Shown: positions 18,432 to 28,767, counted from the first letter of the stretch. The stretch is 64,000 nt of DNA from Antarctobacter sediminis (GCF_019218285.1 NZ_JAHUZG010000001.1:124001-188000), one strand, 5' to 3'. Notes: generated by a model from the letters alone, not told the origin. Program-made: numbers and translations.

Positions 18432-18951
18432 GGGGATTGGCCGGTTCGAAGCGCGGGACGCGCGGGACCGCAGCGAATGGGCACGGGTTGCCGCCTTCTG
18501 CGAGGCGCATGGGCCGGCGGCCTTTTCGCGCGATCCGCATATCGGCGGGCATGTGACCGGTTCGGCGTTTTTGCTGTCGCCGGATCGGCGGGCCGTCCTG
18601 CTGACCCATCACGCCAAGCTGGACCGCTGGTTGCAGCTGGGCGGGCATTGCGACGGTATCGCGGATGCGTCCTTTGTCGCGCTGAAAGAGGCCTATGAGG
18701 AAAGCGGCCTGTCCCGGATTCGCCTGCTGTCAGATCGGGTCTTGGACGTAGACATCCACGAAATCCCGGCCCGAGGCGCGGAGCCGGCGCATCTGCACTA
18801 TGACATACGCTTTCTGATGCAGGCCGAGGCCGGAAAGATCCGGCCATCACCGGAATCCCACGCGCTGAAATGGGTGCCCCTTGCGGACCTCGCCAGTTTC
18901 ACACGGGCGGAATCTGTCCTGCGGATGGCACGTCGCCTGACGGTGCAATAA
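18421..18951 (+). CDS. Nudix hydrolase
   Basis: 176 aa; ATG 18421 overlaps the preceding gene by 11 bp. The Nudix box is recognisable as GGHCDGIADASFVALKEAYE followed by ESGL. Compared with the GX5EX7REUXEEXGU consensus, the first Glu is Ala and Arg is Lys, while the EE metal ligands are kept. Substrate unknown. The pair with an EEP protein suggests nucleotide or phosphodiester housekeeping. Confidence 0.82.
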   Translation: MRIEGIGRFEARDARDRSEWARVAAFCEAHGPAAFSRDPHIGGHVTGSAFLLSPDRRAVLLTHHAKLDRWLQLGGHCDGIADASFVALKEAYEESGLSRIRLLSDRVLDVDIHEIPARGAEPAHLHYDIRFLMQAEAGKIRPSPESHALKWVPLADLASFTRAESVLRMARRLTVQ

Positions 18952-18960
18952 GGGGCGCGT

Positions 18961-20301
18961 TCAGCGCCCCATCAGCCGATCATCATAGGGGTATGAGATC
19001 AGGTTCTCATAACCGTCTTCGGTGATCAGAACCTGCTCTTCCAGCTTGATCGAGAAGTCGCCCCCCTCGGGTGAGGCCAGAACCTCGACGCAGAGGGTCA
19101 TGCCCGGCTCCAGTTCATAGTCAAAGGCACCTTCGACCATCTTGTCCGGATAAGCCACCAAGGGCCACTCGTCACACAGACCCACGCCATGCATGAGGCA
19201 GCCATATTTCTGCTTTTGGAACTCTGGCCGCAGGACATGGGTGTTGCGCGACAGTTCTTGGATGTTCACGCCGGGTTTTAACATCTCCATGTTGGTCATG
19301 ACGTGTTCATAACCGTGCTGCATGGCATCGATCATATCCGGGCGCGGCGCCTGATCGCCCACCCACCAGGTGCGGGAAATATCCACGCAGATACCGTAGC
19401 TGCCGACCAGATCCGTATCAAAGGCGACGATCTCGTTGTTCTGGACGATACGCGGGCCGCATTCCTGGAACCATGGGTTCGTGCGTGGCCCCGAGGTCAG
19501 CAGGCGGGTTTCGATCCATTCCCCACCGCGTCGGATGTTTTCGGCATGCAGGACCGCCCAGATGTCATTTTCCGAAGTATTGCCCAGCGGAACATTGGCG
19601 CGTGTGAACCGTTCCATCTCGGCCATTGCGGCCTCGCAGGAGTGCACGGCACAGCGCATGGCCTTGATTTCGTCCGGGCCTTTGACCGAGCGCGCTTTTT
19701 CGGTGACTTCTTCGCCGGGCAGCACGGTCAGCCCCTGCGCCTGAAGCGCGTGCAGACCGTGCATCATCGGTTTGTCCACGGCCAGACGCTTGTTGCCGGG
19801 GGCATGTTCCTCCAGCAGGATGCGGACCTCGTTCGAAAAGGCGTCCGCCGCCACGTCGATCTTGTCGCCGCGGTCGAAATAGAACAGGTCCGCGCCGGAC
19901 CGCGCCTCGCGGACAAGCGGGTTGAAGGACGACAGGAAGGGAGAGTTCTTGTAGTCCCAGATCACCATGTAGCCATCGGCACAAAGCAGCACCGCGCGGA
20001 ACGGGTTGTGCGTGTTCCAAAGCTGCATGTTGGTCGAATCCGTCGCGTAGCGGATGTTCAGCGGATCAAAGACCAGAAGCCCGGCAAGATCCCGTTCGAC
20101 CACATGCCGGGTCAGCCGTTCCCAGCGATAGCGGCGCATCTCTTGCAGGTCCGGTTGCACTAGTCCGGCTGCCGCCCATTCGTTCAACGCAAGGCGGGTT
20201 GGACCGATTTCGATCCGATCCATGTCGTTCGGAGTGTTATCGCCGGTCACGGCGCCGCGGGTGGGGTCGATCTTTCGGGTGTCGCGATAATGGGTGTTCA
20301 T
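18961..20301 (-). CDS. dddP: DMSP lyase DddP
   Basis: 446 aa, the usual DddP length. It is an M24 metallopeptidase-fold enzyme that splits dimethylsulfoniopropionate into DMS and acrylate. The whole sequence matches the DddP pattern from memory: RKIDPTRGAV at the start, DPLNIRYATDSTNMQLWNTH, the metal-site region FDTDLVGSYGICVDISRTWW, YGCLMHGVGLCDEWP and ITEDGYENLISYP near the end. The two Asp (FDTD, CVDIS), His (MHGVG) and Glu (CVEV, LEEQV) ligands are present. Start ATG 20301; a longer frame to 20451 would run past the divergent gene's start. No other ddd gene adjoins it. Confidence 0.93.
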   Translation of the reverse strand: MNTHYRDTRKIDPTRGAVTGDNTPNDMDRIEIGPTRLALNEWAAAGLVQPDLQEMRRYRWERLTRHVVERDLAGLLVFDPLNIRYATDSTNMQLWNTHNPFRAVLLCADGYMVIWDYKNSPFLSSFNPLVREARSGADLFYFDRGDKIDVAADAFSNEVRILLEEHAPGNKRLAVDKPMMHGLHALQAQGLTVLPGEEVTEKARSVKGPDEIKAMRCAVHSCEAAMAEMERFTRANVPLGNTSENDIWAVLHAENIRRGGEWIETRLLTSGPRTNPWFQECGPRIVQNNEIVAFDTDLVGSYGICVDISRTWWVGDQAPRPDMIDAMQHGYEHVMTNMEMLKPGVNIQELSRNTHVLRPEFQKQKYGCLMHGVGLCDEWPLVAYPDKMVEGAFDYELEPGMTLCVEVLASPEGGDFSIKLEEQVLITEDGYENLISYPYDDRLMGR

Positions 20302-20439
20302 GGCTTGATCCTGGCTCTGTCCGCCCAGCCTGCAAGCGACAGCCGCCCCCGGCGCGCCGTTTTGCGACCAGACAGCGGGTCGTTTTTCGGCCAGAATCCG
20401 GCTCTGGTGCTGGATGACAGAACTGCCTAACGTCCGGCC

Positions 20440-21180
20440 ATGATCCTTCACGACCGTATTCCCTATGACATCACGCGCCCACGGCCCTTGCCGGGGATTG
20501 CACCGTTCGACGTGTCAGAGTGGCTTTGGGTAGACGAGGCCTATGCCGGACAAATGGCGGAGCGGCGGGCTCGTTTGCAGGGCGACCGGGCCTCTGTGCT
20601 GGCGCTGGATCCGGCGGCGCAACCGGCAGCGCAAGAGTTGCTGGATCTTGCGCTGGGCCTTTTGCCCGAGGGCTTCGCGGTAGACGCAGAAGGTGTGGAC
20701 TGTCCCGACGGCGTCAGGATGGCGCTTGACCGATCCGATCCGCTTGCGGTGCTTGGGGGCATCCTGCAACAGGACTTCTGCCTGATGGAAAAGCGGGGGG
20801 ATCAGCATGTTCTGACCGGCGCGGTTCTGTGCTTCCCGGCAAGTTGGCGTCTGGACGAAAAGTACCTGCGCCCCATGACTGCAATCCACGACCCCGTGGA
20901 CAGCTATGATGCCGATATGGCGCGTCGCGTGCAAAGGCTGTTCGATGGGGTGCAGCCGGAGCGCCCGCTGTGGCGGTTCAATGCCTTCCCCTATGTCAGC
21001 CCTGACCTGTACCAGCCGCGGTCCGTCACCGAGCCTCGGCCTCCTGTCCCGCAGGGGCAGGCCGCTTATTGGCGCTCTGAACGTCAGTGCCTTGTTCGCC
21101 TGCCGCGCACCGGGGCAGTGGTGTTTTCCATCCACACCTACGTGGTGCGCGCCGAGGCGATCAGTTCAGGAACGGACTGA
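20440..21180 (+). CDS. DUF3445 heme-dependent oxidative N-demethylase-like protein
   Basis: 246 aa. The N-terminus LPGIAPFDVSEWLWVDEAYA and the C-terminal RSERQCLVRLPRTGAVVFSIHTYV are typical of DUF3445 proteins. These are heme-dependent oxidative N-demethylases, including a dimethylamine monooxygenase subunit in marine Rhodobacterales. The partner reductase genes of the dmm operon are not here, so the substrate is open. It is divergent from dddP, with a 138-bp gap. Its last 20 bp overlap the end of the convergent gene. Confidence 0.75.
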   Translation: MILHDRIPYDITRPRPLPGIAPFDVSEWLWVDEAYAGQMAERRARLQGDRASVLALDPAAQPAAQELLDLALGLLPEGFAVDAEGVDCPDGVRMALDRSDPLAVLGGILQQDFCLMEKRGDQHVLTGAVLCFPASWRLDEKYLRPMTAIHDPVDSYDADMARRVQRLFDGVQPERPLWRFNAFPYVSPDLYQPRSVTEPRPPVPQGQAAYWRSERQCLVRLPRTGAVVFSIHTYVVRAEAISSGTD

Positions 21181-21832
21181 GCAGCAAATGCATCTGGCCG
21201 GTCGTCGCCAGCACGGCAAGCAGGCTGCTGACGGCGGCAAGTTGGCTGGTTCGGCGCAGGCCGAAACCTCCGATTGCGCGGGCGGCAACGGGCGGGGCCA
21301 CGACAGCCGGCAGATTGGGCGTGTGTTCGGCAGGCTTGGGGCGTTCGGGGTACAGCGATCCACAGATCCCCTGCGCGGCTGCGGCGCTTTCGAACAGCGC
21401 GTCCTCAATCTGGGTGTCGATCCGACCGATCTGTCGCGGCGAGACGAAGTTGCGCAGTCGGATGAAATCCTCGCGGTCGATCAGCGTATCAGGGGCATAC
21501 CATTCGAGAATATCGGCAGAACTGTGGTCCAGTGCCGCCCGAACCGCGTCCGACAACAGCCGCGCCGCATCGGTTTCATCCGGCGGTGTGCCATCGGCGG
21601 TCACAACTTCCAGCACCACGCGGGGACCATAGTCGCTGAACTCTTCCGAGATCACGGCGATGCCCAGCTGCCGCCCCATGACCCGCCCCGGTTGTCTCCG
21701 GGTTGGGGCCATACTGTCGGGCAAAGGGTCAAGGCGTGCCAGCACGGCGGCGGCACTGTCCAGATAGGGGCCGGGGGGCAGATCCCGCGCATCCGGCAGG
21801 ATCATCCCCGCATAGGGGTAATCGAAGGTCAT
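21161..21832 (-). CDS. Hypothetical protein with C-terminal membrane helix
   Basis: 223 aa. No known family recognised. It is mostly soluble with GRQLGIAVISEEFSDYGPR near residue 50, and ends in a hydrophobic tail (AAVSSLLAVLATTGQMHLLL) that could anchor it to the inner membrane. The 3' end overlaps DUF3445 by 20 bp tail to tail. Confidence 0.6.
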   Translation of the reverse strand: MTFDYPYAGMILPDARDLPPGPYLDSAAAVLARLDPLPDSMAPTRRQPGRVMGRQLGIAVISEEFSDYGPRVVLEVVTADGTPPDETDAARLLSDAVRAALDHSSADILEWYAPDTLIDREDFIRLRNFVSPRQIGRIDTQIEDALFESAAAAQGICGSLYPERPKPAEHTPNLPAVVAPPVAARAIGGFGLRRTSQLAAVSSLLAVLATTGQMHLLLSPFLN

Positions 21833-21951
21833 ACTGCTCTCCTGTCGCGGTTATTGGACCGCACAAGGAAAAGTTGACCCTGAATCATGGTTGCAATCGG
21901 GCAATTTCGGGAAAATTGCGCGGATTTTAACGATTTGTTTCCGTTTTGGGG

Positions 21952-22752
21952 TCAGCGGTGGATACGTTCCGCCGCTGCCGCGATGGCCTGCTGATAGACG
22001 GTGGCCGCGTTCCATTCATTCAGCACGCGAAAATTGTGGGTGCCCGGACCGTAAGGCTGCCCAGGTTTCCAGCCTTTCTGGCGCAGGAAATTCGCGGTCG
22101 AGGCCAGCGCGTCAGCCTGATTGTAGAAATCCACCAACCCGTCGCCATTGGCATCGACGCCATAGCGCATGGCGTTGCCGGGCAGGAATTGCGTGTGTCC
22201 CAACTCGCCGTGAAAGGCGCCTTTCTGGGTCGGTGACAGCATGCCGCGATCCACCATCTTGAGCGCCGCGATGGCATGAGGGCGGAACAACTGTGGGCGG
22301 CGGCAGTCATAGGCAACTGTCAGGATCGAATTGATCACCGGTTCGGTGCCCATGGTCCGGCCATAGCCGGTTTCCATCCCGTGAATGGCGACGATGATGC
22401 CCGCCGGCACACCGAACCGTTTTTCGAGACTGTCGTAAAACGCCTTGTTCTTGTTGATCCGGTTGCGCGCGCCATTGGCGAAACTGTCCAGCGATCCAAG
22501 ACGGATCTTCACGAAACGGTCGAACGAGTATTTGACGCCTTTCTGATTGCGGTCCGCGCCAATCGTCTTGGTAGAATAGCGCGCGCTCATCAATGCGTTG
22601 ATGCCGCGATCGCCAACACCGGCGCGGCGCGCCTCGGCGGCAAATTCGGACTTCCAAGCGTCAAAACCCGATCCCGTGTTGCCGCATCCGGCCGCAAGGG
22701 CAGGGGCCGCGGACAAAAGAGCAAGGGCAAGGGCAGGGACAAGGCGGCGCAT
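21952..22752 (-). CDS. Lytic murein transglycosylase (MltB type)
   Basis: 266 aa with signal peptide (PALALALLSAAPALAAG). It cleaves peptidoglycan to form anhydromuropeptides in the periplasm. The family 103 features are the catalytic Glu in IVAIHGMETGYGRTMG, the GELGHTQFLPGNAMRYGVDA segment and DALASTANFLRQKGW. The length fits MltB-like proteins without an extra peptidoglycan-binding domain. Start ATG 22752 places the signal peptide correctly. Confidence 0.88.
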   Translation of the reverse strand: MRRLVPALALALLSAAPALAAGCGNTGSGFDAWKSEFAAEARRAGVGDRGINALMSARYSTKTIGADRNQKGVKYSFDRFVKIRLGSLDSFANGARNRINKNKAFYDSLEKRFGVPAGIIVAIHGMETGYGRTMGTEPVINSILTVAYDCRRPQLFRPHAIAALKMVDRGMLSPTQKGAFHGELGHTQFLPGNAMRYGVDANGDGLVDFYNQADALASTANFLRQKGWKPGQPYGPGTHNFRVLNEWNAATVYQQAIAAAAERIHR

Positions 22753-22869
22753 GGCAGAACTCCGATCAATGGACTTGGGCCAAAGGTACTGGCGCATCAA
22801 AAATAGTAAAAGGGGAAAGGCCCGAGACACGCGGCAAGCCGCCGCCCGCCTGTTTCGCGGTGTGCCCTG

Positions 22870-23100
22870 CTAGGGCAAGAGCATCATACCTCCGGCGATC
22901 ACGATCAGGCCCAGAACAAAGGTGGCGCCAAACATGGCGATCAGGCGGCCCGCGCTGGGGCGGCTGTCGTCGCGTCCAAGCTCCATGCCGTCCGGCCTGA
23001 CTCTGTCCGTGGGCAGAGATTCGGAACCGGATCCGGCGGTGGCCATCTCGCCGTTCTTGGCGTTGATCCGTGCGATGCGTTCTTCAAAGCTCGTGCTCAT
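22870..23100 (-). CDS. Small single-span membrane protein
   Basis: 76 aa, starting MSTSFEERIARINAKNG and ending in one membrane helix (IAMFGATFVLGLIVIAGGMM). The middle is polar. A purine-rich GGGGAAATCAG precedes the ATG. Function unknown; it lies downstream of the glnA terminator and so is probably separately expressed. Confidence 0.6.
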   Translation of the reverse strand: MSTSFEERIARINAKNGEMATAGSGSESLPTDRVRPDGMELGRDDSRPSAGRLIAMFGATFVLGLIVIAGGMMLLP

Positions 23101-23240
23101 CGACTGATTTCCCCGAATATCAGGCAGGGCTTGTGCCTGCCGTCGATGTGTTACGCTACTTGGCGTCACTCTCGGGTTGGCCTGCGGCGATTTCGTGGCA
23201 CGACCGGGGCAAAGCCATGGAACCGGTCCGGCGCGCAAAG

Positions 23241-23267
23241 AAAAACGGGCGCCACAGGGGCGCCCGT
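23241..23267 (-). terminator. glnA terminator
   Basis: Read on the minus strand, a GC-rich stem ACGGGCGCC/GGCGCCCGT (23245-23267) is followed by TTTTTCTTT, 24 bp past the glnA stop. Confidence 0.85.
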
Positions 23268-23290
23268 TTCCGTGATGACCGCGCAGGCGA

Positions 23291-24694
23291 TCAGCAGCTG
23301 TAGTACATTTCGAATTCAGCCGGGTGCGGCGTGGTTTCGTAATGCTCGATCTCTTCCATCTTGAGTTCGATGTAGCCTTCGATCTGGCTCTTGGTGAAAA
23401 CGTCACCGGCCAGCAGGAACTCGTGATCGGCGGCCAGAGCTTCCATGGCTTCGCGGAGCGAGCCACAGACGGTCGGGATGCCTGCCAGCTCTTCTGCGGG
23501 CAGATCGTAGAGGTTCTTGTCCATGGCTTCGCCCGGATCGATCTTGTTGTTGATGCCGTCGAGGCCGGCCATCAGCAGGGCAGCAAAGCACAGGTAGGGG
23601 TTTGCCGCCGGATCGGGGAAACGTGCTTCGACGCGCTTTGCCTTGGGCGATTCGGTCCACGGAATACGGACACAGCCGGAACGGTTGCGGGCCGAATAGG
23701 CGCGCAGAACGGGCGCTTCGAAACCCGGGACCAGACGCTTGTAGGAGTTGGTCGAGGGGTTGGTGAAGGCGTTCAGCGTCTTGGCGTGCTTGAGGATGCC
23801 GCCGATGAAGTACAGGGCTTCCTGGCTGAGATCCGCGTATTTGTCACCTGCAAAGAGCGGCTTGCCGTCTTTCCAGATCGACATGTTCACGTGCATGCCC
23901 GAACCGTTGTCGCCTTTGATCGGCTTCGGCATGAAGGTGGCCGAACGGCCATAGGCCAGCGCAACGTTGTGGATGATGTACTTGTACTTCTGAAGCTCGT
24001 CCGCCTGCTTGGTCAGGCTGCCGAAGATCAGGCCCAGCTCGTGCTGCGAGGTCGCAACTTCGTGGTGGTGCTTGTCGACCTTCATGCCGATGCGCTTCAT
24101 GGTCGACAGCATCTCGGAGCGGATGTCCTGACCGTCATCGGAGGGGTTCACCGGGAAGTAGCCGCCCTTGTAACCGGGGCGGTGGCCCAGGTTGCCGGTT
24201 TCGAACTCGGCGTCGGTGTTCCATGCCGCGTGCTCGGCATCGACCTCGGCGTAGATCTTGTTCGGGGAAACGGCGTATTTCACGTCGTCGAACAGGAAGA
24301 ATTCCGCTTCGGGACCGAAATAGGCCACGTCGCCGATGCCCGAGGACTTCAGGTAGGCTTCTGCCTTTTCGGCGGTGCCACGCGGGTCGCGGTCATAGGC
24401 TTCGCCGGTGTCGGGCTCGACGATCGAGCAGTGCAGGCAGAGCGTTTTTTCGGCGTAGAACGGATCGATGTAGGCGCTGTCGCAGTCGGGCATCAGTTTC
24501 ATGTCCGATGCTTCGATCGACTTCCAGCCGGCGATCGAGGAGCCGTCGAACATAAAGCCTTCTTCCAGGAAGTCTTCGTCGACCTGATCTGCCATCACCG
24601 TCACGTGCTGCAACTTGCCGCGCGGGTCGGTGAAGCGGATGTCGACGTATGCGACGTCCTCTTCCTTCATCATGGTGAGAACAGCGTTGCTCAT
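23291..24694 (-). CDS. glnA: Glutamine synthetase type I
   Basis: 467 aa, start [20 protein letters not shown]. It makes glutamine from glutamate, ammonia and ATP as a dodecamer. Signatures include [35 protein letters not shown], the [16 protein letters not shown] site and [17 protein letters not shown]. The adenylylation-site loop NLYDLPAEE is present, so ATase control is expected. It lies 73 bp behind glnB in the usual alphaproteobacterial glnB-glnA operon. Confidence 0.96.
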   Translation of the reverse strand: MSNAVLTMMKEEDVAYVDIRFTDPRGKLQHVTVMADQVDEDFLEEGFMFDGSSIAGWKSIEASDMKLMPDCDSAYIDPFYAEKTLCLHCSIVEPDTGEAYDRDPRGTAEKAEAYLKSSGIGDVAYFGPEAEFFLFDDVKYAVSPNKIYAEVDAEHAAWNTDAEFETGNLGHRPGYKGGYFPVNPSDDGQDIRSEMLSTMKRIGMKVDKHHHEVATSQHELGLIFGSLTKQADELQKYKYIIHNVALAYGRSATFMPKPIKGDNGSGMHVNMSIWKDGKPLFAGDKYADLSQEALYFIGGILKHAKTLNAFTNPSTNSYKRLVPGFEAPVLRAYSARNRSGCVRIPWTESPKAKRVEARFPDPAANPYLCFAALLMAGLDGINNKIDPGEAMDKNLYDLPAEELAGIPTVCGSLREAMEALAADHEFLLAGDVFTKSQIEGYIELKMEEIEHYETTPHPAEFEMYYSC

Positions 24695-24767
24695 ACCGTT
24701 GAGTCCCTTTCTGTCGTGTAGTCTGAATGCATCGCGGTGCCTTTGGCCCGGATGCGGATTTCTGGAA

Positions 24768-25154
<387 letters not shown>

Positions 25155-25232
25155 TCATAGTCGGCCACAATCCGATAGGCGGCACAGCGGCCTTCACCAG
25201 AGGCCGATTTTTTGGGCGAAGTTATTTTTTAG

Positions 25233-25254
25233 GCACTTTGCTCAAAAATAGTGC
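25233..25254. promoter_or_regulatory. Inverted repeat in glnB/nnr gap
   Basis: GCACT (25233-25237) and AGTGC (25250-25254) are inverted around an AT-rich 12-bp centre just before nnr. The spacing is too wide for an NtrC enhancer of the enteric type. It may be an operator or a leader hairpin. Confidence 0.3.
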
Positions 25255-25275
25255 GAAAGTGAATCGCGGGGCAAA

Positions 25276-26904
25276 ATGACGGAACTTCTGACATCGGCGC
25301 AGATGCGCGCGATCGAGCAGGCAGCCATGGAAACGGGTGCCGTGACCGGGCTGGAACTGATGGAACGTGCGGGTGCTGGCGTGGTTGCCGCGATCGAGTC
25401 GGAATGGCCCGACATGGCGCCGGGCCGGGCCGTGGTGCTTTGCGGTCCGGGGAACAACGGCGGAGACGGTTTTGTCATCGCCCGACTGTTGCACGGGGCG
25501 GGATGGCAGGTCGAAGTCTATCTGCTTGGTGATCCTGCAAGGCTGCCTGCCGACGCGGCGGAAACTTGTCGCCGCTGGCAGGAGATCGGCAGTATCGACA
25601 ATGCCGAATTGTTGCCGCAGCACCATGGCTATGACCCCGAAAGCAACCTCTGCTTCGCGGGGGAGCCGGTCCTGTTCATCGATGCGCTGTTCGGCACCGG
25701 GCTGACGCGACCGGTTGAGGGGGAAATGGCCCTGTTCCTGTCGGATGTGCGCGACCACTGTGCCGGGCGCACCGTGGCCGTGGATGTTCCCAGCGGGCTG
25801 TGCGCCGACAGTGGGCGCGCATTGGGAGAGGGCAACCCGTTGGGAATTGCCGGACGTTACGATCTGACGGTCACCTTCCACCGTGCAAAAACCGGGCATG
25901 TGACGCTGGAGGGGGCCGGTGTATCGGGCGCGCTGCGACTGGTCGGCATTGGGCTGGACGAGGCGCAATGGGACTTCAACTGGTCCGGGTTGGCGACCTC
26001 GGCGGACAAGGTTGCGAAATGGCTGGGTGGCGCAGGGCCGCGCGATCCAAGCCTGCCCGTGGCGGGCAGCCGACTGGCCAAGACGATCCATGCGCATAAA
26101 TACGATCACGGTCACGCGCTGGTTTTGTCCGGGCCGCCGGGGCAGGGCGGCGCGGCGCGTCTGGCGGCGCGTGGCGCGCTGCGGGTGGGCGCGGGGCTGG
26201 TCACCGTGGGATGCCCGTTACGGGCGGTGTCCGAACATGCCGTGCATCTGAACGCGATCATGGTGCGCGGGCTGGATGGCACACATGGTCTGGCCGAGAT
26301 GCTGGAAGATCCGCGTTTCAATGCGCTGTGCCTTGGGCCGGGGCTGGGACTTGGCCCTGCGACCGGTGGGCTGGTCAAGGCGGCCCTCGCGGCAAAGCGT
26401 GGCACGGTTCTGGACGCGGACGCTCTGTCCCGGTTTCAGCGCGATCCCGACGTGTTGTTCCGGATGCTGCACAAGGACGTTGTTCTCACACCCCACGCGG
26501 GAGAATTTGCGCGCCTGTTTCCCGATATCGCGGCACGGCTGTCCAAGGCGGCGGACATCGGTCCGGCCTATTCCAAGCTGGACGCAACGCGGGATGCGGC
26601 GGCGCGGGCGGGATGTGTGGTCCTGTTCAAGGGCCCCGATACCGTCGTGGCCGATCCAAAAGGCCGCACGACATGCGTCCCGGCCCTGTACGACCGCGAA
26701 GCGCCCTGGTTGGCCACCGCTGGCGCGGGGGATGTTCTTGCCGGGATCATCACCGGTTTGTTGGCCCGCGGTGAAAGCGCCAAACAGGCCGCCCAGAAGG
26801 GTGCGTTCCTGCATATCGAGGCCGCGCGCAGCTTTGGCCCCGGCCTGATCGCCGAAGATCTGCCCGACGAACTGCCCAAGGTGTTCCGCGCACTGGGCCT
26901 GTAG
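25276..26904 (+). CDS. nnr: Bifunctional NAD(P)H-hydrate epimerase / ADP-dependent dehydratase
   Basis: 542 aa. It repairs hydrated NAD(P)H. The N-terminal YjeF-N epimerase shows VVLCGPGNNGGDGFVIARLL and VDVPSGLCADSG. The C-terminal YjeF-C/CARKD dehydratase shows ALCLGPGLGLGPATGG, VVLTPHAGEFARLFP, VVLFKGPDTVVADP and ATAGAGDVLAGIITGL. Both halves look intact. Placement beside glnBA is common in Rhodobacterales. Confidence 0.94.
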   Translation: MTELLTSAQMRAIEQAAMETGAVTGLELMERAGAGVVAAIESEWPDMAPGRAVVLCGPGNNGGDGFVIARLLHGAGWQVEVYLLGDPARLPADAAETCRRWQEIGSIDNAELLPQHHGYDPESNLCFAGEPVLFIDALFGTGLTRPVEGEMALFLSDVRDHCAGRTVAVDVPSGLCADSGRALGEGNPLGIAGRYDLTVTFHRAKTGHVTLEGAGVSGALRLVGIGLDEAQWDFNWSGLATSADKVAKWLGGAGPRDPSLPVAGSRLAKTIHAHKYDHGHALVLSGPPGQGGAARLAARGALRVGAGLVTVGCPLRAVSEHAVHLNAIMVRGLDGTHGLAEMLEDPRFNALCLGPGLGLGPATGGLVKAALAAKRGTVLDADALSRFQRDPDVLFRMLHKDVVLTPHAGEFARLFPDIAARLSKAADIGPAYSKLDATRDAAARAGCVVLFKGPDTVVADPKGRTTCVPALYDREAPWLATAGAGDVLAGIITGLLARGESAKQAAQKGAFLHIEAARSFGPGLIAEDLPDELPKVFRALGL

Positions 26905-26923
26905 GCGTTGATGCCGCCGCCGA

Positions 26924-27421
26924 TCAGGCGGTGGCGGTCACCGGTTCGGCCGACGCAAGTTCCAGTCCATCGGCATAGAGGATATGCGGCCCGGCAAAAC
27001 TCAAGGCGATCAAACTCTGATCCGCCTCGACCGCGTCACAGATGAAGTGCCCATCGACCAGCCGCGACAATGGCACCAAGGCCTGCCGTGCGCCAAACAG
27101 GGCGCTGGCCCGCCAATCGCGCAACAGGATTTCCTGCGATGCCGGCAGGCAAAGCGCCTGATCGGGCCGCTGATGCCCCAGCGCCCCGGGCGCAATACGC
27201 ACCATGTGCTGACGGCCAAAAAGGCGCATCGCAGCGATCAGTCGAACGGCCCCGCTGTCGCGGGTGATGATCCTGTCGCCGGGACAGAGGAATTCCACCG
27301 GCAACGCGCCGTCGAGCGTCAGAATCTCGGTTCCGAGGGGGAGCGCGTTGCAGGGGCTGCCTTGGGTCACGTGCCGTGCGGATAGCACGGCGCTGCCACG
27401 CTGGACCTGGTCTGGTACCAT
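26924..27421 (-). CDS. Hint-domain protein
   Basis: 165 aa. After a short lead the Hint start appears as PCNALPLGTEILTLDGALPV, with GDRIITRDSGAVRL and a late VDGHFICDAVEADQ. It is shorter than intein-containing proteins and has no obvious extein or toxin. Such stand-alone Hint_2-type proteins are common in Rhodobacterales, usually of unknown function. It may autoprocess at the Cys in SPCNALPLGT. It lies next to tRNA-Leu. Confidence 0.72.
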   Translation of the reverse strand: MVPDQVQRGSAVLSARHVTQGSPCNALPLGTEILTLDGALPVEFLCPGDRIITRDSGAVRLIAAMRLFGRQHMVRIAPGALGHQRPDQALCLPASQEILLRDWRASALFGARQALVPLSRLVDGHFICDAVEADQSLIALSFAGPHILYADGLELASAEPVTATA

Positions 27422-27571
27422 CGTCTCTTGTTCCTGTATGTAACTGCCGGTCTTTTTTTGTTTGCAGCAGGATACGCCAAGATCTGGTTCATGTCGCGGG
27501 AATTTCCGTGGAGTTTTATCGGAATTTTCCGCTCGCCTCGGACCCGCCGCTTTGTTATTCAGCGCGTCGTT

Positions 27572-27656
27572 GCGGGTGTGGCGAAATTGGTAGACGCACC
27601 AGATTTAGGTTCTGGCGCCGCAAGGCGTGGGGGTTCAAGTCCCTCCACCCGCACCA
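27572..27656 (+). tRNA. tRNA-Leu (anticodon UAG)
   Basis: The 7-bp acceptor stem GCGGGTG/CACCCGC closes the molecule. The anticodon stem CCAGA/TCTGG encloses the loop TTTAGGT, giving anticodon TAG. A long variable arm (GCGCCGCAAGGCGT region) fits class II tRNA-Leu, and GGTTCAAGTCC is the T-arm. The 3' CCA is encoded. Confidence 0.97.
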
Positions 27657-27786
27657 TTTTTTCCGGTTTTCATCGGCCAAACCGCCGGTCTGCCTGTCTT
27701 GGCGAAAACCTTGGAAACCGTCAAAAGACTGTAGCATCCGCCTGATAAGTCGCGCGAACAACGTGAATCACAGGACGGAACACGCG

Positions 27787-28767
27787 ATGAAATCTCTGCT
27801 CATGACGGCCACTCTGACGGCGCTGATGGCAACTTCGGCCTTTGCCCAGGACATCTCTGGCAAGCTGGTGCTTTATACCTCGCAGCCCAATGCCGACGCC
27901 CAGCAGACGGTCGATGCCTTCAAGGCCAAGTACCCAGAGGTCGAGGTCGAATGGTTTCGCGACGGCACAACAAAGGTCATGGCCAAGCTGCGCGCCGAGT
28001 TCGAGGCCGGCACGCCGCAGCCCGACCTGCTGCTCATCGCAGATATGGTCACCATGGAAGGTCTTGAGGCCGAGGGCCGCCTGATGGCCTACCCCGAGGC
28101 AGATACCTCGGCCTATGACCCGGCGATCATGGATGCCGAAGGGCATTATTTCTCGACCAAGCTGATCACCACCGGCATCGTCTACAACACCGCCGCAGAA
28201 ATGGTGCCGACCTCTTACAAGGATCTGCTCAAGCCCGAAGCCAAGGGCAAGATCGCGATGCCGTCGCCGCTGACTTCGGGCGCGGCCACGATCCATATGG
28301 CGGCGCTGACCGCCCATGGTGATCTGGGTTGGGATGTCTACGAAGGTCTGGCCGCGCAGGGGGCAAACCCGCAGGGCGGCAACGGCGGCACCTACAAGGC
28401 CGTGGCCGGTGGCGAAGCCCTGTACGGCTTTGTCGTCGACTTCCTGCCGATCCGCGAAAAGCTCAAGGGCGCGCCGGTGGAATTCGTTTTCCCGGCCGAA
28501 GGCGTGTCCGCCGTGACCGAACCGGTTGCAATCCTGTCGACTGCCAAGAACCCGGATGCGGCCAAGGCCTTTGTCGATTTTCTGATCTCTGAAGAAGGTC
28601 AGGAACTGGCGGCGGCGATGGGCTATTTGCCCGCGCATCCCGCTGTTCAGGCCCCCGAGGGTTTCCCGGCCCGCGACCAGATCAAGCTGATCGAGTTCGA
28701 TCCGGCGGCGGCGCTGTCCAACGATATGGACAACAAGGAAAAATTCCTCGAGATTTTCGGTGGCTGA
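27787..28767 (+). CDS. ABC transporter substrate-binding protein (iron(III)-type)
   Basis: 326 aa with signal peptide MKSLLMTATLTALMATSAFA. It resembles FbpA/AfuA-like type 2 periplasmic binding proteins: LVLYTSQPNADAQQTVDAF, EVEVEWFRDGTTKVMAKLRA and TPQPDLLLIADMVTMEGL. Families with this fold bind Fe(III), phosphonates or thiamine, so iron is likely but not certain. The permease gene overlaps its end by 8 bp. The true start is 27787, not farther upstream, because the longer frame runs through the tRNA. Confidence 0.85.
   Translation: MKSLLMTATLTALMATSAFAQDISGKLVLYTSQPNADAQQTVDAFKAKYPEVEVEWFRDGTTKVMAKLRAEFEAGTPQPDLLLIADMVTMEGLEAEGRLMAYPEADTSAYDPAIMDAEGHYFSTKLITTGIVYNTAAEMVPTSYKDLLKPEAKGKIAMPSPLTSGAATIHMAALTAHGDLGWDVYEGLAAQGANPQGGNGGTYKAVAGGEALYGFVVDFLPIREKLKGAPVEFVFPAEGVSAVTEPVAILSTAKNPDAAKAFVDFLISEEGQELAAAMGYLPAHPAVQAPEGFPARDQIKLIEFDPAAALSNDMDNKEKFLEIFGG

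Noticed and set aside
23324-24721. 465-codon plus-strand frame
   Set aside because: Antisense shadow of glnA.
27376-27786. Upstream extension of the ABC binding-protein frame
   Set aside because: It passes through tRNA-Leu and places the signal peptide deep inside the protein.
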